From Rhodococcus sp. WMMA185 (GTDB lineage: Bacteria; Actinomycetota; Actinomycetes; Mycobacteriales; Mycobacteriaceae): a stretch of 64,000 nt of DNA. Location: positions 620,001 to 684,000 of the forward strand of contig NZ_CP017014.1 in NCBI RefSeq assembly GCF_001767395.1, read 5' to 3'. Position numbers and translations under genes: made by a program. Below, in pieces: positions 45,075-54,343 of this stretch. Each line of letters begins with the position of its first letter. The stretch's first letter is position 1. A model generated the notes under the pieces. It had not been told where the DNA came from, searched no databases, and worked only from the letters and a program-made list of their open reading frames with translations.

Positions 45075-46268
45075 GTGTCCATCGTGTCCGAACCCACCAC
45101 ACCGCAGAAGGTCGAGCTGACCGACGAGGAGATCTTCGCCGGCCACGTCGGGGGAAAGCTCTCGGTCCAGACCACGGCCGCCCTCGATTCGCAGCGCGCA
45201 CTGTCCATCGCATACACGCCCGGCGTCGCACAGGTCAGCCGCGCCATTGCCGCTGATGAAACGCTTGCGAATCGGTACACGTGGACCAACCGCCTCGTCG
45301 TCGTCGTGTCGGACGGATCCGCAGTACTCGGCCTGGGCGATATCGGAGCCCGGGCGTCACTTCCCGTGATGGAGGGCAAGTCCGCGCTGTTCAAGAAGTT
45401 CGCGGACCTGGATTCGATCCCGTTGGTGCTCGATACCAAGGATCCCGACGAGATTGTCGAGACCCTGATCCGGTTGCGCCCGAGCTTCGGGGCCGTCAAC
45501 CTCGAGGATATTTCGGCGCCGCGCTGCTTCGAGATCGAGAATCGCGTGATCGAAGCGCTCGACTGCCCGGTCATGCATGACGATCAGCACGGCACCGCGA
45601 TCGTTGTTCTCGCCGCCCTCAAGGGTGCGGTCAAGGTTCAGGACCGCGCTCTCCACACGTTGCGGGTGGTCATCTCCGGTGCCGGCGCCGCAGGTGTCGC
45701 CTGTGCGAACATTTTGCTCGCCGCCGGCATCAACGACGTGACGGTTCTCGACTCGAAGGGCATCGTCTCCGGGGACCGCGACGACCTCAGTGAGGTCAAG
45801 GTCGACTTGGCGGCCCGGACCAACCCCTCGGGCCGCCGTGGTGGCATCGTCGAGGCCCTCGACGGCGCAGACGTGTTCCTGGGTGTGTCTGCGGGCACGG
45901 TGCCTGAAGAAATCATCGCGACGATGGCGAAGGATTCGATCGTGTTCGCGTTGTCGAACCCCGATCCGGAGATTCACCCAGACATCGCACGCAAGCATGC
46001 GGCGATCGTCGCCACGGGACGCAGTGACTTCCCGAACCAGATCAACAATGTGCTCGCCTTCCCCGGCGTGTTCCGCGGAGCGCTCGATGCCGGCGCCCGC
46101 CGTATCACCGAAGGCATGAAGCTTGCCGCCGCCGAGGCAATCCTCTCGGTAGTCGGCGACGAGCTGGCTGTAGACAAGATCGTTCCCAGCCCGCTCGATC
46201 CTCGCGTCGCCCCCGCTGTCGCGGAGGCAGTCGCCGGTGTCGCTCACGCAGAAGGCGTCGCCGGCTAG
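45075..46268 (+). CDS. NAD(P)-dependent malic enzyme
   Basis: 397 aa, decarboxylating malate to pyruvate. SIAYTPGVAQVSRAI, SDGSAVLGLGDIGARASLPVMEGKSALFKKFAD with the catalytic lysine, PVMHDDQHGTAIVVLAAL (metal ligands) and VISGAGAAGVACANIL (Rossmann) are all present. It is the short form without the C-terminal phosphotransacetylase-like domain. GTG 45075 follows GCAGGAG by 7 bases; a second in-frame GTG lies at 45084. Coenzyme choice (NAD or NADP) is not resolvable. A strong terminator follows. Confidence 0.94.
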   Translation: MSIVSEPTTPQKVELTDEEIFAGHVGGKLSVQTTAALDSQRALSIAYTPGVAQVSRAIAADETLANRYTWTNRLVVVVSDGSAVLGLGDIGARASLPVMEGKSALFKKFADLDSIPLVLDTKDPDEIVETLIRLRPSFGAVNLEDISAPRCFEIENRVIEALDCPVMHDDQHGTAIVVLAALKGAVKVQDRALHTLRVVISGAGAAGVACANILLAAGINDVTVLDSKGIVSGDRDDLSEVKVDLAARTNPSGRRGGIVEALDGADVFLGVSAGTVPEEIIATMAKDSIVFALSNPDPEIHPDIARKHAAIVATGRSDFPNQINNVLAFPGVFRGALDAGARRITEGMKLAAAEAILSVVGDELAVDKIVPSPLDPRVAPAVAEAVAGVAHAEGVAG

Positions 46269-46283
46269 CGAGAATCCGGCAAG

Positions 46284-46330
46284 CACCCCGATCCGAAACC
46301 CGCACCCAAGGTTTCGGCTTCGGGGTGTTT
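46284..46330 (+). terminator. Rho-independent terminator after malic enzyme
   Basis: Nested stems CACCCCG / CGGGGTG and CCGAAACC / GGTTTCGG (9-base loop) are followed by TTT. It lies 15 bases after the malic enzyme stop and also faces the convergent permease gene. Confidence 0.9.
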
Positions 46331-46350
46331 GTCGTTGTGCAGGGGCTTGT

Positions 46351-47055
46351 TCACGGTGCACGTTCGGCGATCTGGTCGGCGCTCGGGTTGCGCCGAAGTC
46401 GGCCCGTGCCGGGAACGGACGCCCACACAGTGAGCGAGAGCAGGCCGTCCACGATCAGCGCCAGAATCGTTACGAGAAGGGCGCCGACGAGTACTCGGTC
46501 GTAATCGCGCACGGCGAGCCCGTCGAAGATGAAGCGACCGAGGCCGCCGAGATTGACGTAGGCGGCCACCGTCGCGGTTGCGATGATCTGCAGCGTGGCG
46601 TTACGGAGTCCGCCGAGCATGAGCGGCAGCGCATTCGGCACCTCGACGCGGGTGAGGACTTGCCGTTCGGTCAAGCCCATTGCCCGGGCGGCATCCACGA
46701 CCGTCCAGTCGACGTTCGCGACACCCGAATAGGTGCCCGCCAGTACGGGTGGGATTCCGAGGATGACGAGAGCCAGGATCGGCGGGACCAGCCCCAGCCC
46801 GAGTAGGAGTACCAGAAACGTCAGTAGGCCGAGCGTCGGTAGCGAGCGGAGTGCGTTGACCAAACCCACGACGACCACGTCGCCCTTGCGTAGATGACCG
46901 ATGAGCAGGCCGATCGGAACCGCTATCGTCACCGAGAGCGCCACCGCCAGAAAGCTGTACCAGAGGTGTTCGAGGATGCGGGCACCGATTCCCGTGCTGC
47001 CCTGCCAGTTGGACGGGTCGGCGACGTAGTCCCATGCGCCGCCGAGGATGCTCAT
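46351..47055 (-). CDS. ABC transporter permease (glycine betaine/choline/carnitine type)
   Basis: 234 aa with about six helices. The loop GLVNALRSLPTLGLLTFLVLLLGLGLVPPIL and TYSGVANVDWTVVDAARAMGLTERQVLTRVEVPNALPLMLGGLRNATLQIIATATVAAYV carry the EAA-type coupling motif that contacts the ATPase. It overlaps the neighbouring permease gene by 4 bases. It is the last gene of the importer operon. Confidence 0.92.
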   Translation of the reverse strand: MSILGGAWDYVADPSNWQGSTGIGARILEHLWYSFLAVALSVTIAVPIGLLIGHLRKGDVVVVGLVNALRSLPTLGLLTFLVLLLGLGLVPPILALVILGIPPVLAGTYSGVANVDWTVVDAARAMGLTERQVLTRVEVPNALPLMLGGLRNATLQIIATATVAAYVNLGGLGRFIFDGLAVRDYDRVLVGALLVTILALIVDGLLSLTVWASVPGTGRLRRNPSADQIAERAP

Positions 47056-47750
47056 GAAGCCTCCTCGGCCATCGGTACGGTCGATTGCCGCGCGCCTGTC
47101 GGCGGCCGCTGGACCTTCTGCCTACGGGTCCACGGCGTCAGAACCCGGCCCAGTAGGAACAGGAGCAGGTCGAACGTCAGGGCGAGCGCAACGATGGCGA
47201 TGATTCCTGCCAGGATCTGGTCTGGGTAGTCACGTTGGTAGCCCTGGGTGAACAGGGTGCCGAGACCACCGATTCCGATCACCGAGCCCACCGATACCAG
47301 CGAGATGTTGGTCACGGCCACCACCCGCACACTCGCGACGAGAACGGGTATCGAGAGGGGCAAGTCGACAGTCAGTGCTCGGCGAACGCGGCTGAATCCC
47401 ATCGCTGTCGCGGAGTCGACGACGTCGGCGGGAACCGAGTCGAGGGCCTCGGGTACAGCACGGACGAGCAGGGCGGTGGAATAGATCGTCAGGGCGATCA
47501 CAACGTTGAGCGGGTCCAGGATCTGCAGTCCGACAATGGAGGGGATCGTCACGAACAGCGCCAGCGAGGGGATGGTGAACGCAACGCCGGCAGCGATCAG
47601 CGTGATCTTGCGCAGCCATGGCACTCCCCGGATCGCGCTCCCCACCGGTACGGCGATGACAAGCCCGACCAGAAGTGGCACCAGAGCGAGATACAGGTGA
47701 GTCTGTGTCAGGTCGACGACGACGGAGAAGTTCTCGAGAAGCCATCTCAT
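47052..47750 (-). CDS. ABC transporter permease (glycine betaine/choline/carnitine type)
   Basis: 232 aa with about six helices. GSAIRGVPWLRKITLIAAGVAFTIPSLALFVTIP and ALDSVPADVVDSATAMGFSRVRRALTVDLPLSIPVLVASVRVVAVTNISLVSVGSVIG are the ProW/OpuCB-type permease signatures, including the EAA loop. It starts 4 bases after the ATPase stop. Together with the next permease it forms the heterodimeric channel. Confidence 0.92.
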   Translation of the reverse strand: MRWLLENFSVVVDLTQTHLYLALVPLLVGLVIAVPVGSAIRGVPWLRKITLIAAGVAFTIPSLALFVTIPSIVGLQILDPLNVVIALTIYSTALLVRAVPEALDSVPADVVDSATAMGFSRVRRALTVDLPLSIPVLVASVRVVAVTNISLVSVGSVIGIGGLGTLFTQGYQRDYPDQILAGIIAIVALALTFDLLLFLLGRVLTPWTRRQKVQRPPTGARQSTVPMAEEAS

Positions 47751-47754
47751 CGGG

Positions 47755-48912
47755 TCAGGGCCGGTCCGGGCTCGTCGCTTCGGAAGCGAGGTAGAGCCGG
47801 CTCCTCATGCTGCCTTCGTTCGCCCGCTGCTCGGCCAGCTTCGCGATCACATCGACTCCGAGTATGCCGCCCGCCACCGTGCCGTCGGCGTCGATAGCCA
47901 CCCCGATTCCCGAAGGAGACGAGATCGCCGCGTCCAACGCCTGCCGTAGATCGGCGTCCGGCGTGAAGAGTGATCCGCCCGCCGCAGTGCATTCGGGGAC
48001 CGGGTGGCCGGCGCGTGCCTTCTCTACGCCGGTGATGTCGATCCACCCCCGCGGAACTCCCGTTTCGGTCACGACCAGAACCCATTCACCGTGCGGGAGC
48101 GTCAGCCCGGGCAATTCGTTCTCGGTCGCGGTCCGAATAGCGTGCAGCGGAACCTGATCGGCAGCACGGAAGGAGAGGCCACGATAGCCGCGGTCCCGTC
48201 CTACGAACGAGGAGACGAAATCGGTGGCCGGCGCGGACAGGACCGTCTCAGGGGTGTCGTACTGCTGGAGTCGGCCGCCTGGTCCGAAGACCGCCAACCG
48301 GTCGCCGAGTTTGACGGCCTCGTCGATGTCGTGGGTGACGAACACGATGGTCTTGTGCATCTCGGCTTGCAGACGCTGCATCTCTGCCTGCAGGTCTTCG
48401 CGGACAACGGGATCGACGGCACTGAATGGTTCGTCCATCAGCAGGATCGGCGGATCGGCGGCCAGCGCCCGAGCGACTCCCACGCGCTGCTGCTGCCCGC
48501 CCGAGAGTTGCCCGGGATAGCGGGATGCCAGCGCGGGGTCGAGGCCTACTCGTTCGAGCACCGCCAGTGCCGCCTTGCGGGCACTTCGGCGCGAGTCACC
48601 CTTCAACACCGGCACAGTGGCGACGTTGTCGACAACCGTGCGGTGCGGCAACAGTCCTCCGCTCTGGATGACGTAGCCGATACCGAGGCGAAGCTCGACC
48701 GCATCTGTATCAGCGATGTTGCGTCCGCCGACTGTGATTGCTCCCTCGGTAGGGAAGATCATCCGGTTGATCATCCGCATGGACGTGGTCTTGCCGCAGC
48801 CCGACGGTCCGACGAAGACCGTGAACGACCCGGATTCGATCAGCAGGTCGAGGTTGTCGACTGCCGTCGTGCCGTCCGGATACTGCTTGGTGACTGACGA
48901 GAAAGTGATCAC
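47755..48912 (-). CDS. ABC transporter ATP-binding protein with CBS domains (OpuCA/ProV type)
   Basis: 385 aa. Walker A GPSGCGKT at 35-42, signature LSGGQQQRVGVARAL, Walker B ILLMDEPFSAVD, and the IDEAVKLGDR switch region are intact. The C-terminal 130 residues hold a CBS-like pair (LSFRAADQVPLHAIRTATE; LFTPDADLRQALDAAISSPSGIGVAIDADGTVAGGILGVD), which in OpuA-type importers senses ionic strength or nucleotides. GTG 48912 follows AAGGGA by 7 bases. It is followed by the two permeases. Confidence 0.94.
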   Translation of the reverse strand: MITFSSVTKQYPDGTTAVDNLDLLIESGSFTVFVGPSGCGKTTSMRMINRMIFPTEGAITVGGRNIADTDAVELRLGIGYVIQSGGLLPHRTVVDNVATVPVLKGDSRRSARKAALAVLERVGLDPALASRYPGQLSGGQQQRVGVARALAADPPILLMDEPFSAVDPVVREDLQAEMQRLQAEMHKTIVFVTHDIDEAVKLGDRLAVFGPGGRLQQYDTPETVLSAPATDFVSSFVGRDRGYRGLSFRAADQVPLHAIRTATENELPGLTLPHGEWVLVVTETGVPRGWIDITGVEKARAGHPVPECTAAGGSLFTPDADLRQALDAAISSPSGIGVAIDADGTVAGGILGVDVIAKLAEQRANEGSMRSRLYLASEATSPDRP

Positions 48913-48922
48913 GGCACGTCCC

Positions 48923-49894
48923 TTACGAGACCGGTATGTCGAGCCCCTGGTCGGTGACCCACTGCTTCGCCGCCGCAGCCGGTTCGGTCTTCGCGTCACC
49001 GGAGACGGCATCGTTGAGCGACAGAAGCCCTTCGGTAGTCAGCTTTGCCGATACCGCGTCGAGTACCTCGGTCAGTTTGTCGGATGACTTCGTGGTGCGT
49101 ATCACTGGCACAACGTTCTGTGCGGCGAAGTTGTTCTGTGGGTCCTCGAGCACCACGAAGCCGTTCTGCTCGATTGCCGGCGACGTCGTGAAGATGTTTG
49201 CCGCCGTGACCTGACCCGAAGCGAGGGCACCGACCGTAGCCGGGCCACCGCTGTCGGCGATCGGGACGAAGTTGTCGGCCGCGATGTCGAGCCCGTACTT
49301 GGACTTCAGCCCCGGCAGGCCACCGGGCCGCTCCTGGAACTCCGCGGGCGCACCGAATATCACCTCGCTCGAGTGCTCGGCGAGATCCGCGATGGACGTC
49401 AGGTTCCAGCGCTGCGCCGTCTCCTCCGTGACGACCACCGCGTCCTTGTCCTCGGCCGGGGCGGGGGTGGTGGTTGTGAGTTCCGGCCCCAGTGCGGCGG
49501 GAAGCGCCGCGTCGACGTCGGCAGCGCTCGTCGCCGTCGAGGAAGGATCGAGATACTGGAGGAGGTTTCCCGTGTAGTCGGGAATGACATCGATCGACCC
49601 ATCCTTCAGCGCAGGAATATAGGCCTCACGGGTTCCTATGTTGAACCTCGTGGTCACGTCGAAGCCGTTGGCGCGTAGTGCCTCGGTGTAGATGTTCGCA
49701 ACCGTTTCGGATTCGGGGAAGTTCGCCGATCCCACGATGATCGACTCGGGGCTGTCGCCGGAACCATCGCCGCCGGCGGAGAGCGGATCGGATCCGCCTC
49801 CGCATGCCGCGAGCGACACGACGGCGACCGTTGCGAGAGCGATGCCACCTACTGCGCGGCGGGTGAATCCTGACGGAGTTCGTGAGGTGCGCAC
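48923..49894 (-). CDS. Glycine-betaine/choline-type ABC substrate-binding lipoprotein
   Basis: 323 aa. A lipoprotein signal (GFTRRAVGGIALATVAVVSLAAC, C31) is followed by the OpuAC fold: IIVGSANFPESETVANIYTEALRANGFDV, GSIDVIPDYTGNLLQYL, and the later NNFAAQNVVPVIRT. The substrate is likely a quaternary amine (betaine, choline or carnitine), but could be another osmolyte. GTG 49894 follows GAAAGGA by 6 bases; the frame upstream is longer but lacks a signal peptide. It is the first gene of the importer operon. Confidence 0.93.
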   Translation of the reverse strand: MRTSRTPSGFTRRAVGGIALATVAVVSLAACGGGSDPLSAGGDGSGDSPESIIVGSANFPESETVANIYTEALRANGFDVTTRFNIGTREAYIPALKDGSIDVIPDYTGNLLQYLDPSSTATSAADVDAALPAALGPELTTTTPAPAEDKDAVVVTEETAQRWNLTSIADLAEHSSEVIFGAPAEFQERPGGLPGLKSKYGLDIAADNFVPIADSGGPATVGALASGQVTAANIFTTSPAIEQNGFVVLEDPQNNFAAQNVVPVIRTTKSSDKLTEVLDAVSAKLTTEGLLSLNDAVSGDAKTEPAAAAKQWVTDQGLDIPVS

Positions 49895-50037
49895 GAGCGT
49901 CCTTTCCGCATCGACCGGTGCCGGACGTGCTGACAGAGACCGGGTGGACGCGTGTACGCGCCATCGATTGGCCAGTGTAACGATGGGGGTGGACGCAGCA
50001 GAGGTTTCTTCGACCCGATTCTCGAGAAAGGCTCGAC

Positions 50038-50985
50038 GTGGCACACACACGCAACGAAGGATCGCGGGCGGTGCGACGACACCGCCCGCCGATGTTGTCG
50101 CGGGCGGTTGTCTCCGCCTCGGCTTTGCTGCTGATGGGTGCGGCAGCCTCCTGCGCGGTCGATCGTGCCGATTCCGACGGGTCCGCCGGGTCGGTGAGTC
50201 ACATCGTGGTAGGGGCCGGTGACAGTGCGGAGAGCCGGATCCTCGCGGAAATCTATGCGGGTGCGCTGCGTTCGACGGGAGCCTCGGTCAGCACCGATCC
50301 CGGTCTCGGTGACCGCACCGCCTACCTCGGTGCACTCGACGCCGGGGATGTGACTGTGGTGCCGGAACTTACGGGCGAGTTGCTTCGATACTACGATCCC
50401 AGGTCGACCGAGACCGAGCAGGACGACGTCTTCGTGGCATTGAGTAGGTCTCTGCCGCAAGGGCTTTCGGTATCCGATTTCGCACTCGCCGAGGACGAAT
50501 CGGTGTTGGCGATCACGCCGGAAATCTCCGACCGGCTGGCCCTCACCACCGTCGACGGTCTCATTCCCTTGTGTAGCACAGCCACGGTCGTGCTCGCGCC
50601 GAGCTTCGAGGCCGATGCCCTGGCAGACCTGAGCGGATGCGCGTTTGCCCAGACTCGCGCGGCCACCGATGATGCGGCGGCCGTCGCCGAACTCACCGAC
50701 CCGGCCCCTGCCGACGGATCCGTCCGGGTGGCCGGCGTGACCACCGCGTCTCCCGACGTCGCCGGCGCAGATCTCGTTCTGCTGTCCGACCCTGACCACG
50801 TGTTCACCGCGCAGAACGTGGTGCCGCTGTACCGAACCGGAAGCCTCGATGAATCACAGGTGAAGGCGATGAACGTGGTGGCGGGTGAGTTGACGACAGC
50901 GGACCTGGCCGACATGATCGGCCAGGTCCGCGGCGGTGCAGATTCAGTCGGCGTGGCGCGCGCGTGGCTCGACGCGCATCTGTGA
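50038..50985 (+). CDS. Second OpuAC-type substrate-binding lipoprotein, divergent
   Basis: 315 aa. Signal AVVSASALLLMGAAASC is followed by an OpuAC-like domain: HIVVGAGDSAESRILAEIYAGALRSTGASV, DAGDVTVVPELTGELLRYYDP, and FTAQNVVPLYRTG. These match the divergent binding protein at 48923-49894 segment by segment, so it is a paralogue. It has no permease or ATPase of its own and probably docks on the neighbouring importer with other ligand preferences. Its 3' end overlaps the convergent esterase gene by 42 bases. Confidence 0.9.
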   Translation: MAHTRNEGSRAVRRHRPPMLSRAVVSASALLLMGAAASCAVDRADSDGSAGSVSHIVVGAGDSAESRILAEIYAGALRSTGASVSTDPGLGDRTAYLGALDAGDVTVVPELTGELLRYYDPRSTETEQDDVFVALSRSLPQGLSVSDFALAEDESVLAITPEISDRLALTTVDGLIPLCSTATVVLAPSFEADALADLSGCAFAQTRAATDDAAAVAELTDPAPADGSVRVAGVTTASPDVAGADLVLLSDPDHVFTAQNVVPLYRTGSLDESQVKAMNVVAGELTTADLADMIGQVRGGADSVGVARAWLDAHL

Positions 50986-51864
50986 CCGGAGAAAGTCGCC
51001 TAGTTCGGCAACCGCGTCGGCAGCCTCCCGGAGCAAGGATGCCTGAAGGTGGGCGACGTGCCAGAGGCGGGCGTACTCGGTGAGCGCGACTTCGACGTTG
51101 GACTGCTTCAGTTTGTCGACGAATTCCATGACCTGCGGGTAGAGCACTTCCTGCACGCCGATGTGAATCAGTGTGGGTGGCAACCCCGACAGGTCCCCGA
51201 GGATCGGCGCATAGCCGGGGTCGTTCGGGTCTCCGCCACCGAGATACTTCTCGGCCGCGTCAAACGACCATGCCTTGTTGACGACGAGGTCGCGGTCGGC
51301 GGGAAGGTCGCGCCGGTTTGGATCGACCCATGGTGAGATCAGCCCCAGCGCGGCGGGGGTCACGCCGTGCCGATCGATCAGCCGCCGTGCAGTGGCAATG
51401 GCGAGTCCGCCGCCCGCAGAGTCACCCGCTACAGCTATTTGCTCTGTCTTGTAGCCGTGTTCGGTGTTCAGTTCCATGAACGCCGCCACCGCGTCCTCGA
51501 GGCCCGCGGGGAACGGATGCTCCGGTGCCAACCGGTAGTCGAGGGTGTAGACCGCAGCTCCGGATTCTTCGGCGAGGTGGGCGGCCAGTGAGCGGTGCGT
51601 TGCCGGTGATCCGATCGTGTAGGCCCCACCGTGCAGATAGAGGACCGCGGTCTGGCGTTCGGTGGCGCCCACTGTGATTCGCTCTGCGGGGCGGCCGGCC
51701 AGTGAGGTTTTGCGGACGACGGCACCGGCTGGGAGCCGCTGCAGCGGAGCGCCGAGTTCGAGGAGCCCCCTCTGAACGTCATACGGAAGCCTCGCATTGA
51801 GGCTCAGTCGGTAGAAGGGCCGCAGAGCGGCCGCGACGACCGGAAGTGGTAGGTGCAAGCTCAT
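50944..51864 (-). CDS. Alpha/beta-hydrolase, hormone-sensitive-lipase family esterase
   Basis: 306 aa. The oxyanion motif HGG at 78-80 and the nucleophile in GDSAGG with S149 define the HSL (GDXG) family; the acid and His lie near the end (LIHIGVQEVLYPQV and LWHVAH). It is likely an esterase on short or medium-chain esters. GAGG 6 bases before ATG 51864. It follows the SDR gene by 7 bases and is the last gene of the BVMO operon. Confidence 0.9.
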   Translation of the reverse strand: MSLHLPLPVVAAALRPFYRLSLNARLPYDVQRGLLELGAPLQRLPAGAVVRKTSLAGRPAERITVGATERQTAVLYLHGGAYTIGSPATHRSLAAHLAEESGAAVYTLDYRLAPEHPFPAGLEDAVAAFMELNTEHGYKTEQIAVAGDSAGGGLAIATARRLIDRHGVTPAALGLISPWVDPNRRDLPADRDLVVNKAWSFDAAEKYLGGGDPNDPGYAPILGDLSGLPPTLIHIGVQEVLYPQVMEFVDKLKQSNVEVALTEYARLWHVAHLQASLLREAADAVAELGDFLRSQMRVEPRARHAD

Positions 51865-51871
51865 CAATACC

Positions 51872-52702
51872 TCAGTTCGACTTGGGCAGAACGCGTCCGA
51901 CGACGGTCGCGACCACACGCTGATAGTTGGGTCCGATCAATCGCACCAATGCGTCGAGCAACTTCGCATCCGCGCCGACCAGAACGCGGGGCTTTCCCTT
52001 GCGGACGCCGTTGACGATGATCTTCGCCGCATCTTCCGCCGTGGTTCGTGCGAGCCTTTGGTCGAAGTATGCAGCGGAGGCTTCCCGGTCCTCGCCCGGC
52101 CCTACCGTGGCATTGCGGGCGATTGCGGTCTTGACTCCGCCGGGATGCACACACGTGACCTTGACGGGGTGCTTTGCGATCATCATCTCCTGTCGCAGTG
52201 CCTCGGTGAAGCCGCGAACAGCAAACTTCGCCGAGTTGTAGGCACTTTGCTTCGGCATGGCCAGTAGGCCGAACAGGCTCGAGATGTTTACGACGTGGCC
52301 ATCGCCCGACGCGATCAGGTGCGGCAGGAAAGCCTTGGTGCCGTTGACCACTCCCCAGAAGTCCACGTCCATGATCTTCTCGATGTCCTTGAACTCGGAC
52401 TTCTCGAAGTCGCCGTTGTACGCGACGCCGGCGTTGTTGTAGACCTGGTTGACCCTGCCGAAGTGGCTACGTACTTCGTCTGCATACGCCAGCACCGCGT
52501 CGCGTTCGGTGACGTCCAGGTGATCGGACTTGACGTCAGCTCCCAGCGCTGTCACTCGGCGTGCGGTTTCGGCGAGACCGGCCGCGTCCACATCAGAGAT
52601 GGCAAGTTTGGCGCCCTGTCCCGCTAAATTCAGTGCCAGGGCCCTCCCGATGCCGGATCCGGCACCGGTGATGACCACGACCTTGCCTGCGAACTCACTC
52701 AC
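51872..52702 (-). CDS. Short-chain dehydrogenase/reductase
   Basis: 276 aa, classical SDR. Nucleotide motif T12-G13-AGS-G16-I-G18, NNAG at 89-92, and catalytic S142 (or S141), Y155 and K159 (YNSAK). The DVDAAGL segment suggests NAD(H) preference through the aspartate after the second strand. It resembles SadH-type enzymes that oxidise secondary alcohols to ketones. GTG 52702 overlaps the BVMO stop (GTGA). Confidence 0.92.
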   Translation of the reverse strand: MSEFAGKVVVITGAGSGIGRALALNLAGQGAKLAISDVDAAGLAETARRVTALGADVKSDHLDVTERDAVLAYADEVRSHFGRVNQVYNNAGVAYNGDFEKSEFKDIEKIMDVDFWGVVNGTKAFLPHLIASGDGHVVNISSLFGLLAMPKQSAYNSAKFAVRGFTEALRQEMMIAKHPVKVTCVHPGGVKTAIARNATVGPGEDREASAAYFDQRLARTTAEDAAKIIVNGVRKGKPRVLVGADAKLLDALVRLIGPNYQRVVATVVGRVLPKSN

Positions 52703-54336
52703 GACGTCGTGGCTTTCACACCGTCAGGATCGGACTGTGCCGGTTTGGCTGCAGAGTTCGCGGGCTTCCTCTTCCTTTTCGCTTTGACCTTCCCGTTCGT
52801 GGGTGCGGGTACGGGCGCGGGCACGGGTAGATCGGCTGTAGCAACGCTGTCATATGCCGCGAGGTCGAAACGTTGGGTCTCGTTGCGGAACTGGAAGGTG
52901 AAGCCCGGCCACAGCGTGGTGTTGTTGCCGTGCTTGTCGAGGTACCAGCTCGCGCAGCCGCCGGTGTTCCAGACGCTGTTCGACAACCTTTTCTGAATGT
53001 CCGCGTTGTAGCGGTCCAGGATGTCCTCGCGGACCTCGATCTTGCCGATGTCGTGCTTGTCCAGCTTCCGCAGTGCGTCGACCAGGTAGTTCAGCTGCGA
53101 TTCGATCATGTAGACCATCGAGCTGTGGCCCAGACCCGTGTTGGGGCCCGTGAGGAAGAACATGTTCGGGAAGTTCGCAATGGCAGCGCCTTTGTAGGCC
53201 CGCTGTCCTGCGTCGTCGAAGACCTGAGCGAGTGATCGGCCGTCCTTGCCGAAGATGGTTTCGAAGGTGGGGGAGTCGGTGACGTGGAATCCGGTGGCGA
53301 CGACGATCGCGTCTACCTCGCGGACGGTGCCGTCCTTGGACACGACCGAGTTGGCGGTGACCTTCTCGATGCCGTCGGTCACGAGGTCGACGTTGTCCTG
53401 AGCGAGGGTCGGGTAGTAGTTGTTGGAGATCAGAATGCGCTTGCAGCCGAGCTGGAAGTTCGGTGCCACTTTCTCCCGAAGGGCCTTGTCCTTGATCTGG
53501 CTGCGCAGGTGGAGCTCGGCCGAGAGTTCCAGGGGCTTCATGAACACCGGAGCCTTCGTCAGCCCGAAGACCTGCGTCTCCCGCAACAAGTAGACACCCG
53601 TGCGGTAGAGCCGCTGGAACCCCGGGACGTACTTGAATGCGGCGCGCTCCAGCGTCGTGTACTCGCGGTCTGCGCGGGGCAGGATCCACGGCGCTGTGCG
53701 CTGGTACACGTCGAGGTGTGACACCTTCTTGCCGATTTCCGGGATGATCTGGATGGCGGAAGCGCCCGTGCCGATGACGGCAACGCGCTTACCGGTGAGG
53801 TCGGCGTCGTGATTCCAGCGGGCGGAATGGAAGATCTCGCCCTCGAATCCTTCTATGCCCTCGATGTCAGGCAGGGACGGTTCGCACAATGTACCGACCG
53901 CGGAGACGACGATCTTGGCGGAGAAGTTTCCCTTGGTGGTGCTGACTTCCCATCGTGTGGTCGCATCGTTCCAGCGGGCAGACTTCACATCGCAGTTGAA
54001 AAGGTGCTTGTCGAGCACCTTGAACTTCCTGGACACCGACTGGATGTACTTCTGGATCTCGGGTTGCGGCGAGAACGACCGCGTCCAGTTCGGGTTCAGG
54101 GCGAACGAGTACGAGTACAACTGGGAGGGGACATCGCACGCTGCACCCGGATACGTGTTGTCCCGCCAGGTACCCCCGACGTCGCTGCCGCGTTCGAGCA
54201 CGAGGAAGTCGGTCTTGCCTGCCTGGGTCAGCTTGATCGCCGCGCCGAGGCCGGAGAACCCGCTGCCGATGATCAGGGTGTCGACGTGGCGGGCATCGGC
54301 GGTGGGCTCGTAAGTGTCTGTGTCTGGGAGACTCAT
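52699..54336 (-). CDS. Baeyer-Villiger monooxygenase (class I, flavin-dependent)
   Basis: About 545 aa. Two Rossmann motifs (G24-S-G26-F-S-G29 for FAD; GTGASA from residue 189 for NADPH) flank the BVMO fingerprint F164-x-G166-x3-H170-x3-W174 (FEGEIFHSARW). The DVGGTWRDNTYPGAACDVPS region is typical. It would oxidise a ketone to an ester or lactone. The C-terminal 40 residues are Pro/Ala/Lys-rich. ATG 54336 is preferred because the predicted promoter places the transcript start at that codon; GTG 54345 is in frame. SDR and esterase genes follow. Confidence 0.93.
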   Translation of the reverse strand: MSLPDTDTYEPTADARHVDTLIIGSGFSGLGAAIKLTQAGKTDFLVLERGSDVGGTWRDNTYPGAACDVPSQLYSYSFALNPNWTRSFSPQPEIQKYIQSVSRKFKVLDKHLFNCDVKSARWNDATTRWEVSTTKGNFSAKIVVSAVGTLCEPSLPDIEGIEGFEGEIFHSARWNHDADLTGKRVAVIGTGASAIQIIPEIGKKVSHLDVYQRTAPWILPRADREYTTLERAAFKYVPGFQRLYRTGVYLLRETQVFGLTKAPVFMKPLELSAELHLRSQIKDKALREKVAPNFQLGCKRILISNNYYPTLAQDNVDLVTDGIEKVTANSVVSKDGTVREVDAIVVATGFHVTDSPTFETIFGKDGRSLAQVFDDAGQRAYKGAAIANFPNMFFLTGPNTGLGHSSMVYMIESQLNYLVDALRKLDKHDIGKIEVREDILDRYNADIQKRLSNSVWNTGGCASWYLDKHGNNTTLWPGFTFQFRNETQRFDLAAYDSVATADLPVPAPVPAPTNGKVKAKRKRKPANSAAKPAQSDPDGVKATTS

Positions 54337-54343
54337 GATCGCC

